DNA of 64,000 bases from an uncultured Marivita sp. (GTDB lineage: Bacteria > Pseudomonadota > Alphaproteobacteria > Rhodobacterales > Rhodobacteraceae), in contig NZ_CANKYW010000005.1 of assembly GCF_947488135.1 (NCBI RefSeq), forward strand, positions 62,001-126,000, given 5' to 3'. The notes beneath the pieces are model-generated. The model worked only from the letters and a program-made list of their open reading frames with translations, made no database searches and was not told the DNA's origin. Shown one piece after another: positions 63,868 through 64,000 of the stretch. Each line of letters begins with the position of its first letter. The stretch's first letter is position 1. Both the position numbers and the translations under genes were made by a program.

Positions 63868-64000
63868 ATGCGTCTGTCCCGCTATTTTCTGCCCGTTCTC
63901 AAGGAAACCCCTGCCGAGGCCCAGATCGTCAGCCACAGGCTGATGCTGCGCGCCGGGATGATCAAGCAGGCCAGCGCCGGGATCTATTCGTGGCTGCCGC
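63868..64000 (+). CDS. proS: Prolyl-tRNA synthetase (partial, 5' end only)
   Basis: Charges tRNA-Pro with proline. The window holds 44 codons from the ATG at 63868: [20 protein letters not shown] followed by [20 protein letters not shown] with WLP. This is a standard ProS N-terminus (the class II motif 1 region [15 protein letters not shown]). The rest lies beyond base 64000. Divergent from the histidine kinase gene. Confidence 0.92.
   Translation, partial: MRLSRYFLPVLKETPAEAQIVSHRLMLRAGMIKQASAGIYSWLP

Overview
This window looks like a chromosomal segment of a Rhodobacterales alphaproteobacterium, most likely of the roseobacter group. DNA is G+C-rich throughout apart from one patch. The evidence is the gene content: a phaZ/phaC-phaP-phaR polyhydroxyalkanoate (PHA) cluster, a perM-hdaA-ppk-ppx block, a DUF2842 gene after purA, hflKC-DUF2065-degP, pntAB, an adrenodoxin-like ferredoxin, and TTTGCAAA-type sites ahead of prpE. 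I see no rRNA, tRNA, CRISPR array, insertion sequence or phage gene. This is mostly ordinary core genome with a few accessory spots.

Layout. 1-4.2 kb: PHA storage (depolymerase, synthase, phasin, repressor), with CTGC-N3-GCAG operators at the phaZ/phaC, phaP and phaR promoters. 4.2-12.4 kb: a minus-strand operon for uptake and catabolism of an amine or amino acid. It holds a polar amino acid ABC transporter, two gamma-glutamyl-amine synthetase-type glutamine synthetase paralogues, a glutamine amidotransferase and a PuuB-like FAD oxidase. 12.5-15.3 kb: rlmJ, a secreted protein, a TerB-like protein and a PhnD-like protein without signal peptide. 15.3-16.8 kb: a low-G+C island with one sugar-transfer-type ATP-grasp gene. 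16.8-22.1 kb: pyrG, secG, a membrane protein, purA, DUF2842 and a HAD hydrolase. 22.1-28.3 kb: a large acidic protein of unknown function, thiN, an EamA transporter, sdaA and a small secreted protein.

28.4-35.4 kb: rpiA, a GNAT acetyltransferase, glutathione reductase, hflK-hflC-DUF2065 and a DegP-type protease. 35.4-40.7 kb: prpE with a cluster of TTTGCAAA-like sites, a lipoprotein, an isolated DnaE2 C-terminal OB-fold fragment, a [2Fe-2S] ferredoxin, an FG-GAP protein and a YebC-family protein. 40.8-49.7 kb: a glutamine amidotransferase, an SLC13-type transporter, EamA, a YmdB-type phosphoesterase, xseA, purD, a LysE-type exporter and EamA. 49.8-56 kb: two small genes, pntAB, a HemG-like flavodoxin and DUF3422. 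56-64 kb: ppx, ppk, hdaA, perM, a soluble two-PAS HisKA_2 histidine kinase and the start of proS.

Functionally the window joins carbon storage (PHA), phosphate storage (polyphosphate), amine nitrogen use and propionyl-CoA entry with housekeeping nucleotide and envelope quality-control genes. The most notable non-coding signals are the PhaR operators, the prpE upstream site cluster, and runs of two to four adjacent palindromes at several gene ends. I found no clearly new multi-gene system. The best candidates for something undescribed are the acidic protein, the dual-synthetase amine operon, the ATP-grasp island and the palindrome runs.
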